Below are positions 27,010-35,850 of a stretch of DNA of 46,633 bases, one piece after another. Below the pieces are notes generated by a model. It was given only the letters and a program-made list of their open reading frames with translations. It did not search any database and was not told the origin of the DNA. Origin of the DNA: an uncultured Duodenibacillus sp. (GTDB lineage Bacteria; Pseudomonadota; Gammaproteobacteria; Burkholderiales; Burkholderiaceae_F); the NCBI GenBank assembly GCA_944388865.1, contig CALXKM010000025.1:1-46633 (forward strand), in the 5' to 3' direction. The position numbers were made by a program, and so were the translations under genes. Each line of letters opens with the position of its first letter. Within the stretch, counting starts at the first letter, position 1.

Positions 27010-28794
27010 ATGATCAAGCTTGCTGCTGCGCTTTTTCTTTTTTTGGCGTCCATCAACGGCAGCATTGCGTCGACTCAGGCCAAAATTGGCGTCATTGACG
27101 TTCAAGATCCTTGGTTTTATGTTGGAACAATAGGTCCGACGCTCGAGCATTTGCGAAAGACGCTTCCTCAGTATCGTTTTGTGTCTGAGGAAATGGGCTA
27201 TGAAAATCTGCGCTCGGCCATTGATGCCGGAGAACTCGATTTTTTTATAGCGCCTAGCGGCTTTTTTGCCGATGCTCAGGAAAAAAATGGGGCGCGCCAT
27301 CTTGCAACGCAGGAACGTCCGCAGTCTGTTGATCCTGCGCATACTGCTGCCGGCACCGTTGTGGTGAGACAAAATTCCAAGTTCCGCAAGCTCTCCGATC
27401 TCAAAGGCGCGCGCGTTGCCTCTGACTCGCCGCTTAATTTTCAAAGCTGGATTACAGTACTCGGAGAAATCCATCGTAAGGGAGAAGATCCTGACGAATT
27501 TTGGGGAGAGAAAATCTTCACCGGCCACCAGCTGCCGCATGCCGTCTCGATTGTTCTTGCCGGGGAGGCTGAGGCTGCGGTGCTTTCGGCCTGCGAGCTC
27601 GAAAGATTGGAGGAATCGGGCGTCGTGCCGGCGGGAAGCGTTCGGGTGCTCGATGAAAAAACAGGAGGCCTGACTTGACGGCATTCAACGACGAGCTATC
27701 CGGGTTTTGTCTTTGCCAGTTTGCCCGCTGCAAGCTCACAGATGGTGAAAGACGTTACGGTTGCGCTTTTGACAATGAAGGAGCTTCCGGATGGTTCGGG
27801 CTGGGGATTTGCCAGCAATTTCAATGCAGTCAAGGATCTCTACAAGGACTTGAGACTGGGACCGTACGAGTACTTGAGAACCTGGAGTGCCAGGGCGTTG
27901 TGGAATCAATGGAGCTGGGTGCTTTGGCTTGTTGTTGCCGCGGCTGCGGTGGCCTTTGTGCATATTGTGCGGACCAACCGGTTGGTGCAGGTTCGCACGA
28001 GAGAGCTGCAAGAGGCTATTGAAGAACGAGATCGAATGGAGCGCCAGGCAAGAGAAGATAGAGAAAAACTCTCGCAACTTGAGCGTTCAGGCGTTGTGTC
28101 CCAGCTTTCGGCCATGCTCGCTCATGAAGTGCGCCAGCCGGTGACGGCAATCGTCTACTACGCTGGAGGCCTGCTGCAGTACCTGCGGGGGCTGCGTCTG
28201 AATGATCCGGTCATTGAAGAGGCTGGAAGCAATATTGTCGAAGATGCAAAAAAGATCTCTGACATTGTCGAGCGGGTCCGTTCCTATGCTCGGGAGCGTA
28301 CGAGGAAAAAAGAAATCGTGCGGCTTGATTTGCTCCTTGTCCGTGCGCTGAGAACCTTTGGGCATTCTTCTCTGAGCACGGTCTGCAAGGTGCAGGCTTC
28401 CTCTTTTCCGGAATCGTGGATCGAGGCTGATGCACTGGAAATTGAACTGGTTGTAGTTAATTTGCTAAGAAATGCCGCAGCAGCCGTGGAGCACGTTCCA
28501 AACCCAGAAATCGCGATGCAGTTGAACCGGAAAACCGAAGGCAAGGGACAAGTCTGGCAGGTGATTGTTAAGGACAACGGACCGGCTTTGACTGAAGAGC
28601 AGTTCGCCAGACTTTTTCATCCTGCGGCGAGCAGCAAGCCGCAAGGCCTTGGTTTGGGATTGTCCTTATGCAGACTGATCGTTGAGAGACATTCCGGAAG
28701 ATTGAGCTTTCTTCGGCGCGCTGACGGCCACGGACTGATGGCTGTGCTTGAGCTTGATGCAGTGCCATGCCGACAAAGGAATTGTCATGATTGA
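27010..28794 (+). pseudogene. TtrS-like sensor histidine kinase with PhnD-type periplasmic domain, interrupted by one in-frame TGA
   Basis: Read through, this is a 594-residue kinase: signal/anchor (1-20), periplasmic PhnD-like binding domain (about 25-260), membrane helix (about 304-320), HisKA box AMLAHEVRQP (H372) and an ATPase domain with VVNLLRNAAAAVE, VKDNG and GLGLGLSLCRLIV. A TGA at 27676-27678 (codon 223) splits it; the frame is the same on both sides. It lies before RHSTTSYPGFVFASLP, where relatives have a conserved Cys (CxHST...YP). So Cys to TGA: a nonsense mutation, or selenocysteine. No good ribosome binding site exists for restart. The gene overlaps the regulator by 8 bases; TtrS senses tetrathionate, but this ligand is unknown and probably linked to the adjacent reductases. 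Confidence 0.75.
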
Positions 28795-29411
28795 AAAAGA
28801 ATCGAGTCAGTTTTCCGCTGTTGTTCGAGTTGTCGACGATGAAGAGGCGGTGCGCAAATCAGTTGCCTTTGTGCTCAGGTTGATCGGCTTGGATGTGCGC
28901 TTGTATGAAAGCGGAGTTTGATGACGCTGAGCGGCCCGGATGCATCGTATTGGATATTCGCATGCCGGGCATGAACGGCATGGAGCTGCACAAGCGCCTG
29001 CTCCAAGATGGCAATGATTTGCCTGTGCTCTTTCTGACAGGACACGGCGACATTGATATGGCTGTGACCGCACTTAAGCGAGGAGCTGGAGATTTTTTGC
29101 AAAAACCTTCCGACCCGGAAAGGCTTCAAGCGATCGTGAGGAGGCTTGTTGACGAAAACATCTGCGTGCGCAAGAAAAAGGCTGAGCTTGAACAGAAAAG
29201 ACGCAAATATGATCTTCTTACGCAAAGGGAAAAAGACGTCGTCGATCTTGTTTCGCAAGGAGAGCTCAATAAGGTTATTGCCGACAAGCTTGGCATCACG
29301 CTTTTCACAGTGAAGATTCATCGAGCCAACGCTTGCCGCAAGCTTGAGTGCCGCAGTGCTGTCGATATCAGTGACTTTCTTAGAGACATAGGCATAAAGG
29401 ATGGAAAATGA
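28787..29411 (+). pseudogene. FixJ/TtrR-like response regulator with a small frameshifting deletion
   Basis: The N-terminal frame from ATG 28787 has the receiver start with the acidic pair (VVDDEEAVRKSVAFVLRLIG) and stops at TGA after LYESGV (28918-28920). The next frame resumes at EFDDAERPGCIVLDIRMPGM, carrying the phospho-acceptor Asp in VLDIRMPGM and Lys in FLQKP, then a LuxR-type HTH (LLTQREKDVVDLVSQGE ... VKIHRANACRKL). Compared with FixJ proteins about five residues are missing at the junction, so a deletion of about 14 bases explains both the gap and the frame. The gene ends in ATGA overlap with the next reductase. As written it should not give a working receiver. Confidence 0.75.
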
Positions 29412-30874
29412 CGCAAAGTGAAGCCCGCATCGGACGTCGCCGCTTAATTGTCGCTTCCGGTCTTGCTGCCGCAGGGTTGTTGTGCCCAGCACAGACTTTT
29501 GGCGGACTTTTTGGCAAGTGGGCTGTGACGACCGATGTGATTGTCGTCGGAGCAGGAGCCGCAGGGCTTGCGGCGGCCGTTTCGGCCGCTCAGCACGGCG
29601 CTCAGGTTTTGCTTCTTGAAAAAATGCCCGACATTGGAGGCGATACGCTCATTTCCGGCGGCTTTTTCGGCGCAGTCGATCCAAAGAGGCAAAAAGCTCA
29701 AGGCATCGATGACAGCGAAGAGCTTTTCTTTGAACAAACGTTTAGAAACGGCGATGAAAAAGCAGATCCTCGTTTGGTTCAGGTTTTGGTAAAAGAAGCT
29801 GGGCGATCATTGGCCTGGCTCGAATCCATGGGCATGAGGTTTCAGCCGACTGTGATCGAGATTTACGGTGCTCATTGGCCGCGGTGTCATAAACCGATTT
29901 TGCCGGCTGGCTCTGGCTACATCCAAACTCTGTCGGCTGAGGCCATTCAAAAAGGCGTCGACATCAGGACATCGGTTAAGGTTGCAAACCTCGAACTGGA
30001 ACGTGACAGAGTGGTTGGCGTTGCTGCAGAGATCGAGGGTAAAACGTGCTTTTACCGAGCTCGAAAAGGCGTTGTGATTGCAACCGGCGGTTTTGGGCAG
30101 AATCGAGAGCTTGTTGAAGCATCTGATCCTTTGCTGCGAGGCTTGACGAGCACGAGCGCACCCGGGGCAACCGGCGAGGTCATGCTGGCTGCGGCTCAGG
30201 CAGGCGTCGTCTTGAGAGATATGCAATACATCCAGTGCATGCCCGGGTGTCCGGCAGGAAGGAGGCATCGTGTCAGACTGCACAACGATGTCGCCAGATT
30301 CATTCTTGTTGACGAACACGGAAACAGATTCGTCCGAGAAGACGAAAGGCGCGATGTGCTTTGCAGGAAGGTTTTGGCGCTGCCGAGAAAGTATGCTTAT
30401 TCCATTGTCGACAGCGATGGATTGGATAGCTACAACATTTTGGTTCAGAAAGAGGCCTGGCAGGGCATTGAAACAGGTGATGCCTGGAAGGCTGATACGC
30501 TCGAAGAGCTTGCAAGCAAGATCGAGGTTCCAGCAGAGGCTTTGATTGCGTCTGTAAAGACTTACAACCAGGCAGTTGAGGACAAAAATGATGTTCTTGG
30601 CAAAAGTCCGCGGGAGTTGAGGTTCAAAATACAAACGCCTCCTTTTTGGGCCTGTTACGCAGGAATGTCTGTTCACTACACGATGGGTGGTTTGACGATC
30701 AACGAGAAGGCTCAATGTCTGAACACCGAAAATCAGCCGATAGCAGGACTGTGGGCTGCGGGGGAGGTGACCGGAGGCGTTCATGGCGCCAATCGCTTGG
30801 GGGCAAATGGGTTGGCTGATGCCGTTTCATTTGGCCGCATCGCAGGACGAGAGGCTGCAGGTCAAAACACGTGA
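29408..30874 (+). CDS. Tat-exported FAD-dependent reductase, fumarate/urocanate reductase family
   Basis: Protein of 488 residues with a twin-Arg leader (GRRRLIVASG, 9-18), FAD site VIVVGAGAAGLAAAV (44-58), and catalytic features DERRD (R315), SVHYTMGG (H423) and HGANRLGANG (R463). There is no FMN or heme domain, so it needs an external electron donor. The start overlaps the response regulator stop (ATGA). It is a close relative of the next flavoprotein (31012-32487): both have PRCH and QC.PGCP.GR near the active site. Substrate unknown; the linked sensor genes imply induction by it. Confidence 0.9.
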   Translation: MTQSEARIGRRRLIVASGLAAAGLLCPAQTFGGLFGKWAVTTDVIVVGAGAAGLAAAVSAAQHGAQVLLLEKMPDIGGDTLISGGFFGAVDPKRQKAQGIDDSEELFFEQTFRNGDEKADPRLVQVLVKEAGRSLAWLESMGMRFQPTVIEIYGAHWPRCHKPILPAGSGYIQTLSAEAIQKGVDIRTSVKVANLELERDRVVGVAAEIEGKTCFYRARKGVVIATGGFGQNRELVEASDPLLRGLTSTSAPGATGEVMLAAAQAGVVLRDMQYIQCMPGCPAGRRHRVRLHNDVARFILVDEHGNRFVREDERRDVLCRKVLALPRKYAYSIVDSDGLDSYNILVQKEAWQGIETGDAWKADTLEELASKIEVPAEALIASVKTYNQAVEDKNDVLGKSPRELRFKIQTPPFWACYAGMSVHYTMGGLTINEKAQCLNTENQPIAGLWAAGEVTGGVHGANRLGANGLADAVSFGRIAGREAAGQNT

Positions 30875-31011
30875 ATTATCATCGTTGACGACGGCAAAAA
30901 TCAATTGCACCTTGGTGTAATGCGAAACTTGCTTGAGCTCTCCAAAATCAAGTTCAGAGAGCATGGCTCGAAAGCCTTTTCTCAGAATGAAATTTGAAAC
31001 TGGAGAGAGAT

Positions 31012-32487
31012 ATGACTTCAATGAATAGACGTCATTTTCTGGGCGCCGCTGCTGCAGGTGCACTGACAACTGCAGCATCGGCCTCTATGGCTGCTGCCAA
31101 TCCCTGCAAGCTGCCTGCCAAGTGGGATGAGACGTATGATATGGTTGTCGTCGGGTCCGGCGGCGCAGGACTGGCAAGTGCTGTTTCTGCTGGCCAGAAC
31201 GGCGTCAAGAAAATCATCGTTCTCGAGAAGATGCCCTTCATTGGCGGAAACACGATGATTTCCGGCGGCGGCTTCAACTCTTACGACCCTGTACGTCAGA
31301 AGGCGCAAAAGATCAAAGACAGCCCTGAAAATCATGCCGAAAACACGCTCAAGGGCGGCGATGGTCGTGCGAATCCTGAGCTTGTGCGAACCATGACGGC
31401 AAACAGCTACGACGCACTCTCATGGCTGGAAAAAATGGGCATGAAGTTCAAGCCCGAGGTCTATCAGATTTATGGCGGCTTGTATCCTCGCTGCCATGCT
31501 CCGTACGGCTCTTTGGGCAGCGACTACATCAAGGTACTCGAACCCCAGTGCAAGAAGCTTGGCATTGAAATCCGCACTCAGTCTCGCGTGGTGCGCGTTA
31601 TTCGCGAACAGCCGCTTTCGGGGCGTGTGCTCGGCGTCGAATACACTGATGCCGACGGCAAGTCGCATCTTATCCGTGCGACTAAGGCTGTGGTTTGCGC
31701 AACAGGCGGCTTTGGCGCCAATCCTGAAATGCGCGCCAAGTACGATCCGCGCATGCGCAATCTGACGACGACCAATCTGCCTTGCTCGACTGGCGATTTG
31801 ATTCGGATTCTGCAGGATATTGGCGCCGATACGGTCGGCATGGACTTCATTCAGTGCAACCCCGGCTGCCCTCCGGGACGCAAACAGCGCATCATTTTGC
31901 ACTTGTATGCAGCCAACTTCATCATGGTCGATCGCAAGGGTCAGCGTTTTGTGCCTGAAGACGAACGTCGCGATGTGATTCGCGACGCCGTGCTCAGCCT
32001 TCCTGACCAGACCGCCTTTGCCATCGTTGATCAGCGCGGTTTCGAAGCTCTTAACCCTGGCCATCAAGAGGCGGCGAAAAAGGGGTTGGAGACGGGCGAT
32101 GCTTGGACGGCCAACACAATCGAGGAACTCGCCAAGAAGATGGGAGTTGATCCGGCAGCCTTGAAGAAGACAATTGATGAGTTCAATGCCGGCGTTGATG
32201 CCAAGAAAGACAAGATCGGCAAGAATCCGCGCAATCTGACCAAGATCGAGCGCGCTCCGTTCTGGGCTGGCTACTCCGGCATGAGCGTTCACCACACCAT
32301 GGGCGGCATCGTCATCAACAAAGATACGCAGGTCATCGACCGCTATGGCAAGGTAATTCCCGGCCTGCATGCTGTGGGTGAACTCACGGGCGGCATCCAC
32401 GGAACAAACCGCCTCGGCGGCAATGCAATCTGCGATATCTTCACGTTTGGCAGACTGACCGGCATTGCTGTTGCCAACGGCAAGTAA
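31012..32487 (+). CDS. Tat-exported FAD-dependent reductase, fumarate/urocanate reductase family (paralogue of the preceding gene)
   Basis: Protein of 491 residues with Tat signal NRRHFLGAAAAG (5-16), FAD site MVVVGSGGAGLASAV (44-58), DERRD (R320), SVHHTMGG (H427/H428) and HGTNRLGGN (R467). The motif QCNPGCPPGR (281-290) is shared with the preceding reductase but not with the other two flavoproteins in the window. The start at 31012 has GGAGAG 6 bases upstream. It lies 137 bases after the preceding gene, probably with its own promoter, and ends at a strong terminator. It lacks its own FMN or heme domain. Confidence 0.9.
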   Translation: MTSMNRRHFLGAAAAGALTTAASASMAAANPCKLPAKWDETYDMVVVGSGGAGLASAVSAGQNGVKKIIVLEKMPFIGGNTMISGGGFNSYDPVRQKAQKIKDSPENHAENTLKGGDGRANPELVRTMTANSYDALSWLEKMGMKFKPEVYQIYGGLYPRCHAPYGSLGSDYIKVLEPQCKKLGIEIRTQSRVVRVIREQPLSGRVLGVEYTDADGKSHLIRATKAVVCATGGFGANPEMRAKYDPRMRNLTTTNLPCSTGDLIRILQDIGADTVGMDFIQCNPGCPPGRKQRIILHLYAANFIMVDRKGQRFVPEDERRDVIRDAVLSLPDQTAFAIVDQRGFEALNPGHQEAAKKGLETGDAWTANTIEELAKKMGVDPAALKKTIDEFNAGVDAKKDKIGKNPRNLTKIERAPFWAGYSGMSVHHTMGGIVINKDTQVIDRYGKVIPGLHAVGELTGGIHGTNRLGGNAICDIFTFGRLTGIAVANGK

Positions 32488-32872
32488 TTTGCCAGCACTC
32501 AGAAAGCGGCGCTTGTTTTCCTTGCGCCGCTTTCTTTTCGAGCCGGTCGAATTATGTGTTCCTCAATGATTCGATCGGCCTCCTATTTTTGCCGCTCTTG
32601 AGTTGAGCATCAATGATAGAAACGCTGCTGTTTGCAAATTTTGAACTCTGTTAGCCGACGTTTGCAGCGCATTCCTCACAGATTTCTGTAAATCCCGCCA
32701 TCCCTCCCTTGCAAGCAAAATTCGTCAGAACACAGGTAGTCAGCGTACAGGCGTAAGCGTATAGCGTATCCGTCGCAGCATTAAGCGTCATTGCGGTGGT
32801 CCGCTGTTGACCCTAGAGCATTATCTAGTGCCATAAGCTACGTTATGTGTGATCTCGCCCGAACTTTGTTTG
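32488..32872. other. Intergenic region between convergent reductase and DIP1984-family gene
   Basis: No gene seen. It holds the reductase terminator and, at 32743-32768, four loosely spaced copies of GCGTA of no known meaning. Confidence 0.5.
32501..32539 (+). terminator. Terminator of the flavoprotein gene at 31012-32487
   Basis: AGAAAGCGGCGC / GCGCCGCTTTCT, a perfect 12-base stem, followed by TTTC. Confidence 0.9.
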
Positions 32873-33325
32873 CTACAGCAAATCTGCTTCCCAGTTTTTG
32901 GCTTGAATTTTGGCGTCAAGTAGACGTGCTTCGTAGCACAGCCGATCAAGCACTTTCTCCTCTTCTTGAACGTTCAATGGTGTCAGCAGCAGGATCTCTT
33001 TTCGAGAATAGCGGTTCGGACGATCTGCTGCTTTTTTGAGAATTTCTCTCATGATGCCGATTCGCCGAAGGATTAAGTCGCGCTCAGTGACAGCATCAGA
33101 GAGAGGCCTGTCATCCAAAAAGGTGTGCGCATTGGTTTTGTTGATTCGATTAATGAGTGCGCCAAGCTCGGAAAAGCTTTTGTTGAGCCGTTCAACAAGC
33201 TCAATGGGATCTTCGCTGGGCTTATCGCCTTCCTGGACTAGGACGTTGGCAAAAAGGCGGTCACGCAGACGAGAAATGCGAGTCTGTAAATCCTTTCTCA
33301 AAACAAGTGCTTCAGCTAATTTCAT
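32873..33325 (-). CDS. DIP1984-family protein
   Basis: Small helical protein of 150 residues. MKLAEALVLRKDLQTRISRL at the start and LINRINKTN (about 57-65) match the DIP1984 family (once named septicolysin-like), whose role is unknown. Heptad-like spacing suggests a coiled coil dimer. It stands alone, convergent with the upstream flavoprotein gene and divergent from the lyase gene. No strong ribosome binding site. Confidence 0.75.
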   Translation of the reverse strand: MKLAEALVLRKDLQTRISRLRDRLFANVLVQEGDKPSEDPIELVERLNKSFSELGALINRINKTNAHTFLDDRPLSDAVTERDLILRRIGIMREILKKAADRPNRYSRKEILLLTPLNVQEEEKVLDRLCYEARLLDAKIQAKNWEADLL

Positions 33326-33857
33326 ACTTTTTTTCGGCGCAAAGTTTCAGCATTTATGCATGAAATTGCCCGCTCCTATAGGTAAGTTTGAGAACAAAAA
33401 CTCCAGGGTTTTAGAAACAATATTGTTGTTCAACGGCGATTTTCTTCGTCCAATGCCTAAATCGTTCCTCTGATTCGGGAACAGGATTTTCGGCAGAGCG
33501 CATCACCTTATGGGCTAGTTAAGCCTTGAGCTTGATTGCTGAGTGTTTTTGGAGTTTTTGTTTAACGTTTTGAGCATGATAGGAGAGGATGCGTCAAAAG
33601 CTGTCGTAACCAGCAAATAAGGAGTCATTCGTCATTGGATGAAAGAAATTTTTAGGGAGCGGGCGAATTTGGTTTGATGATCGTTTTCCCATCTGTTGAC
33701 TTTCTTCGACCTATTTGAGGATTTTGTGGAGCACAATGATCTTAAGACTGAATCTTTGTCGGACCATATTTATTGGTCATCAAGCAGGAAATTGACGTCC
33801 GGTGAAAAGACTGAATGCAGGACTTGCTGTGATGACCTTTTGCGACAGGAGGTTCGT
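33326..33857. other. Intergenic region upstream of the cytosolic lyase
   Basis: About 530 AT-richer bases without a convincing gene. A degenerate copy (CGTCAAAAGCTGTCG, 33592-33606) of the box found before the AAA+ gene lies about 250 bases before the lyase start. The lyase frame is open upstream to 33696 but the AGGAGG at about 33847 fixes the start downstream. Confidence 0.45.
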
Positions 33858-35234
33858 ATGACGACTATTATCGATTCAGGCTTTTTTCGCAAAAACTGGT
33901 CAGTACCAGCACTTGAAAAAGTTTTCTCAGATGAAGGCCGCATCCAGTCCTGGCTTGATGTGGAGGCTGCTCTTGCGAGAGTGCAGGGCCGGCTTGGCGT
34001 AATTCCTGCTGATGCTGCTCAAGAAATAGATGCACACTGCAAGGTTGAGAAGATTGATCTTCAATTGTTCAAGGAAACTTTGGCCAAGACTGGTCATATG
34101 ATTATGCCGGTTCTCAAGTGTGTACAAGCTGCTTGTCCTGGCAAGTTGGGTGAGTTCGTCCATTTTGGTGCGACTACACAGGACATCATGGATACAGGTG
34201 AGATTCTGCAGATACGTCAGGCTTCTCGATATATCCTCAAAGAAACGTTAAGGCTGGAAAAGGCAATTCTTGACAAGGCAAAGAAGTTTCAATACACCGT
34301 GATGGCTGGTCGCACGCACGGGCAACAAGGTCTTCCCATCACGATGGGATTCAAATTCGCGACTTGGGCTGCTGAACTGCGTCGTGATATCGAACGAATA
34401 AAGGCCTTCCCAGATCGCGTTTTTGTTCTGATGCTCTTTGGTGCTGTAGGTACAAAAGCGGGCTATGGTTCCCGAGCGGCTGAAACCGTCGAAGGCGTTG
34501 CAAGGGAGCTCGGTCTCAAGCAGCTTCCAATTTGTTGGGCAACGTCTCGAGATGTCCTAGCTGAGTACCTAACAACTTTGGGTATTTTGGCGGGAACAAT
34601 TGGCCGCATTGCTAACGAGGTCATTGCCTGTTCGACGAGCGAAGTGGGCGAGCTTCGGGAGCCTATGAGTAGTACAACGGTCGGTTCCTCCACGATGCCT
34701 CATAAACGCAATCCTGCAAGTTGCGAAACCATAGTTGCCCAGTGCCGCATTGTTCAGTCATATGCTTACCTCGGTATGCAGACACAGATTAGCGAGCACG
34801 AAAGGGACCCGCGCATGTGGCGCATTGACTTGGTGGATATTCCTAATGCCAGCATGCTTGCAGCTCGGGCCGTAACGGCGACTGCGGACGTTGTTGAAGG
34901 TCTCGAAATTGATGAAAGGAATATTGAACGCAATCTCAATTTGCTCGGTGGATTGCTATTGTCTGAGGCTGTTATGCTCGTTCTAGGGAAAAGAATAGGC
35001 AAAAACACAGCGCACCATTTGTTGCACGAACTTGCGCTAGACCAAAGCGACGACAAAACTTTTATTGAACGGCTCCATGACTGCAAGCAGGTCACCGATG
35101 TTTTGACGCATGAGGAAATTGATGCGATTTTTGACTACAGCAAGTATTTAGGAAGCGCCACGGAGGATGTTGATGCTGTGGTTGAGTATTGCACCAGATT
35201 GGCTCAGACGGATCCGGTTCCTGAGGAGTTCTAG
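33858..35234 (+). CDS. Aspartase/fumarase-superfamily lyase (adenylosuccinate lyase-like), cytosolic
   Basis: Protein of 458 residues without a signal peptide. Superfamily motifs: HFGATTQDIMDTG (102-114), GRTHGQQGLPITMGF (151-165, with the conserved TH) and the Ser loop GSSTMPHKRNP (276-286). These enzymes eliminate an amine or similar group from succinyl-type substrates, releasing fumarate or a related enoate. It resembles adenylosuccinate lyase and 3-carboxymuconate cycloisomerase but no pur or pca genes are near, so it may act on another amino-dicarboxylate. AGGAGG lies 5 bases before ATG 33858. The base composition is AT-richer than neighbours, hinting at acquisition. Confidence 0.85.
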   Translation: MTTIIDSGFFRKNWSVPALEKVFSDEGRIQSWLDVEAALARVQGRLGVIPADAAQEIDAHCKVEKIDLQLFKETLAKTGHMIMPVLKCVQAACPGKLGEFVHFGATTQDIMDTGEILQIRQASRYILKETLRLEKAILDKAKKFQYTVMAGRTHGQQGLPITMGFKFATWAAELRRDIERIKAFPDRVFVLMLFGAVGTKAGYGSRAAETVEGVARELGLKQLPICWATSRDVLAEYLTTLGILAGTIGRIANEVIACSTSEVGELREPMSSTTVGSSTMPHKRNPASCETIVAQCRIVQSYAYLGMQTQISEHERDPRMWRIDLVDIPNASMLAARAVTATADVVEGLEIDERNIERNLNLLGGLLLSEAVMLVLGKRIGKNTAHHLLHELALDQSDDKTFIERLHDCKQVTDVLTHEEIDAIFDYSKYLGSATEDVDAVVEYCTRLAQTDPVPEEF

Positions 35235-35333
35235 GCGTGCTTTTCAACAGAACAAAAGGCGAAATGGCAGAGTAAATGCGCTGATTGTTCTGATCTGAAG
35301 AGAAAATAAGCCAACAGTGCATTTGAGGGCTTA

Positions 35334-35747
35334 CTACTGCCCATATTTCCTTCCCGGGCAATGAGAAAAGATTCTTTGCCCGGGATCCTTTGCCCTCATC
35401 AACAGATTGCTTGCTCCGTTCTGATCGGCATGCGCCGTGTAGCCGCAATGCTGACACTGAAATTGATCGCCCTTGCGGTTGTCTCTTGACGTATACCCGC
35501 ACTCCGGACAGTGCTGCGAGGAGTACGCCGCCGGCACGAACACTACCTGCACGCCCGCGCAGGCCGTCTTAAAGAGTAGCCGCTCCTTGATCGTCCCGCG
35601 CACTCATTTGCTCAGCATATTGCGCACTTGCTTGCTGTAATTGCCGTCCATCACAAAGCGATGCGGCAAGTCTACAAGTACGTACGCCTGCGTCGAAATT
35701 TTCCTGAGCATTTGGTCGAATTCTATTGTCATTATTTTTTGTAGGAA
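35334..35747 (-). pseudogene. tnpB: TnpB remnant (IS200/IS605-type), C-terminal part
   Basis: The C-terminal zinc ribbon and final RuvC part of TnpB remain: AAYSSQHCPECGYTSRDNR, CQHCGYTAHADQNGASNLL, with the last catalytic Asp in ADQNGA. Read upstream in the same frame, ISTQAYVLVDL (RuvC) is followed by RNMLSK, a TGA (35604-35606), then VRGTIKERLLFK; relatives have Trp at the TGA, so TGG to TGA is likely. The N-terminal two thirds and any TnpA are missing. It is a dead transposon fragment just before the AAA+ gene. Confidence 0.75.
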
Positions 35748-35748
35748 G

Positions 35749-35763
35749 CGTCAAAATTTGACG
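35749..35763. promoter_or_regulatory. CGTCA-N5-TGACG box A1 upstream of the AAA+ gene
   Basis: CGTCAAAATTTGACG, perfect inverted repeat. Its centre is 33 bases (about three helical turns) from box A2. Confidence 0.55.
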
Positions 35764-35781
35764 TTTTAAAAATTGATGATG

Positions 35782-35796
35782 CGACAAAAAATGACG
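35782..35796. promoter_or_regulatory. CGTCA-N5-TGACG box A2 upstream of the AAA+ gene
   Basis: CGACAAAAAATGACG, one mismatch from the palindrome; ends 54 bases before the AAA+ start codon. An almost identical box lies at the same distance from the gene at 45399. Confidence 0.6.
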
Positions 35797-35850
35797 TAAT
35801 GGGTCATAAGATTTCCTCCGGTAGAACCAGATCGCGAGGGAAGACGAACG

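Noticed and set aside
28910-28925. Programmed +1 frameshift at GTT TGA in the response regulator, like CTT TGA of RF2
   Set aside because: No well-placed Shine-Dalgarno-like element, and even after the shift about five receiver residues would be missing; a deletion explains both.
32743-32768. Four GCGTA copies, iteron-like
   Set aside because: Spacing is irregular, copies are only five bases long, and there is no replication gene nearby.
33592-33606. Third promoter box (CGTCAAAAGCTGTCG) before the cytosolic lyase
   Set aside because: The half-sites are imperfect and it lies about 250 bases from the start, unlike the fixed 54-base spacing of the other boxes; may be chance.
27676-35606. TGA read as Trp (alternative genetic code)
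   Set aside because: Several intact genes here end in TGA at the family-expected C-terminus, and the kinase site expects Cys, not Trp.
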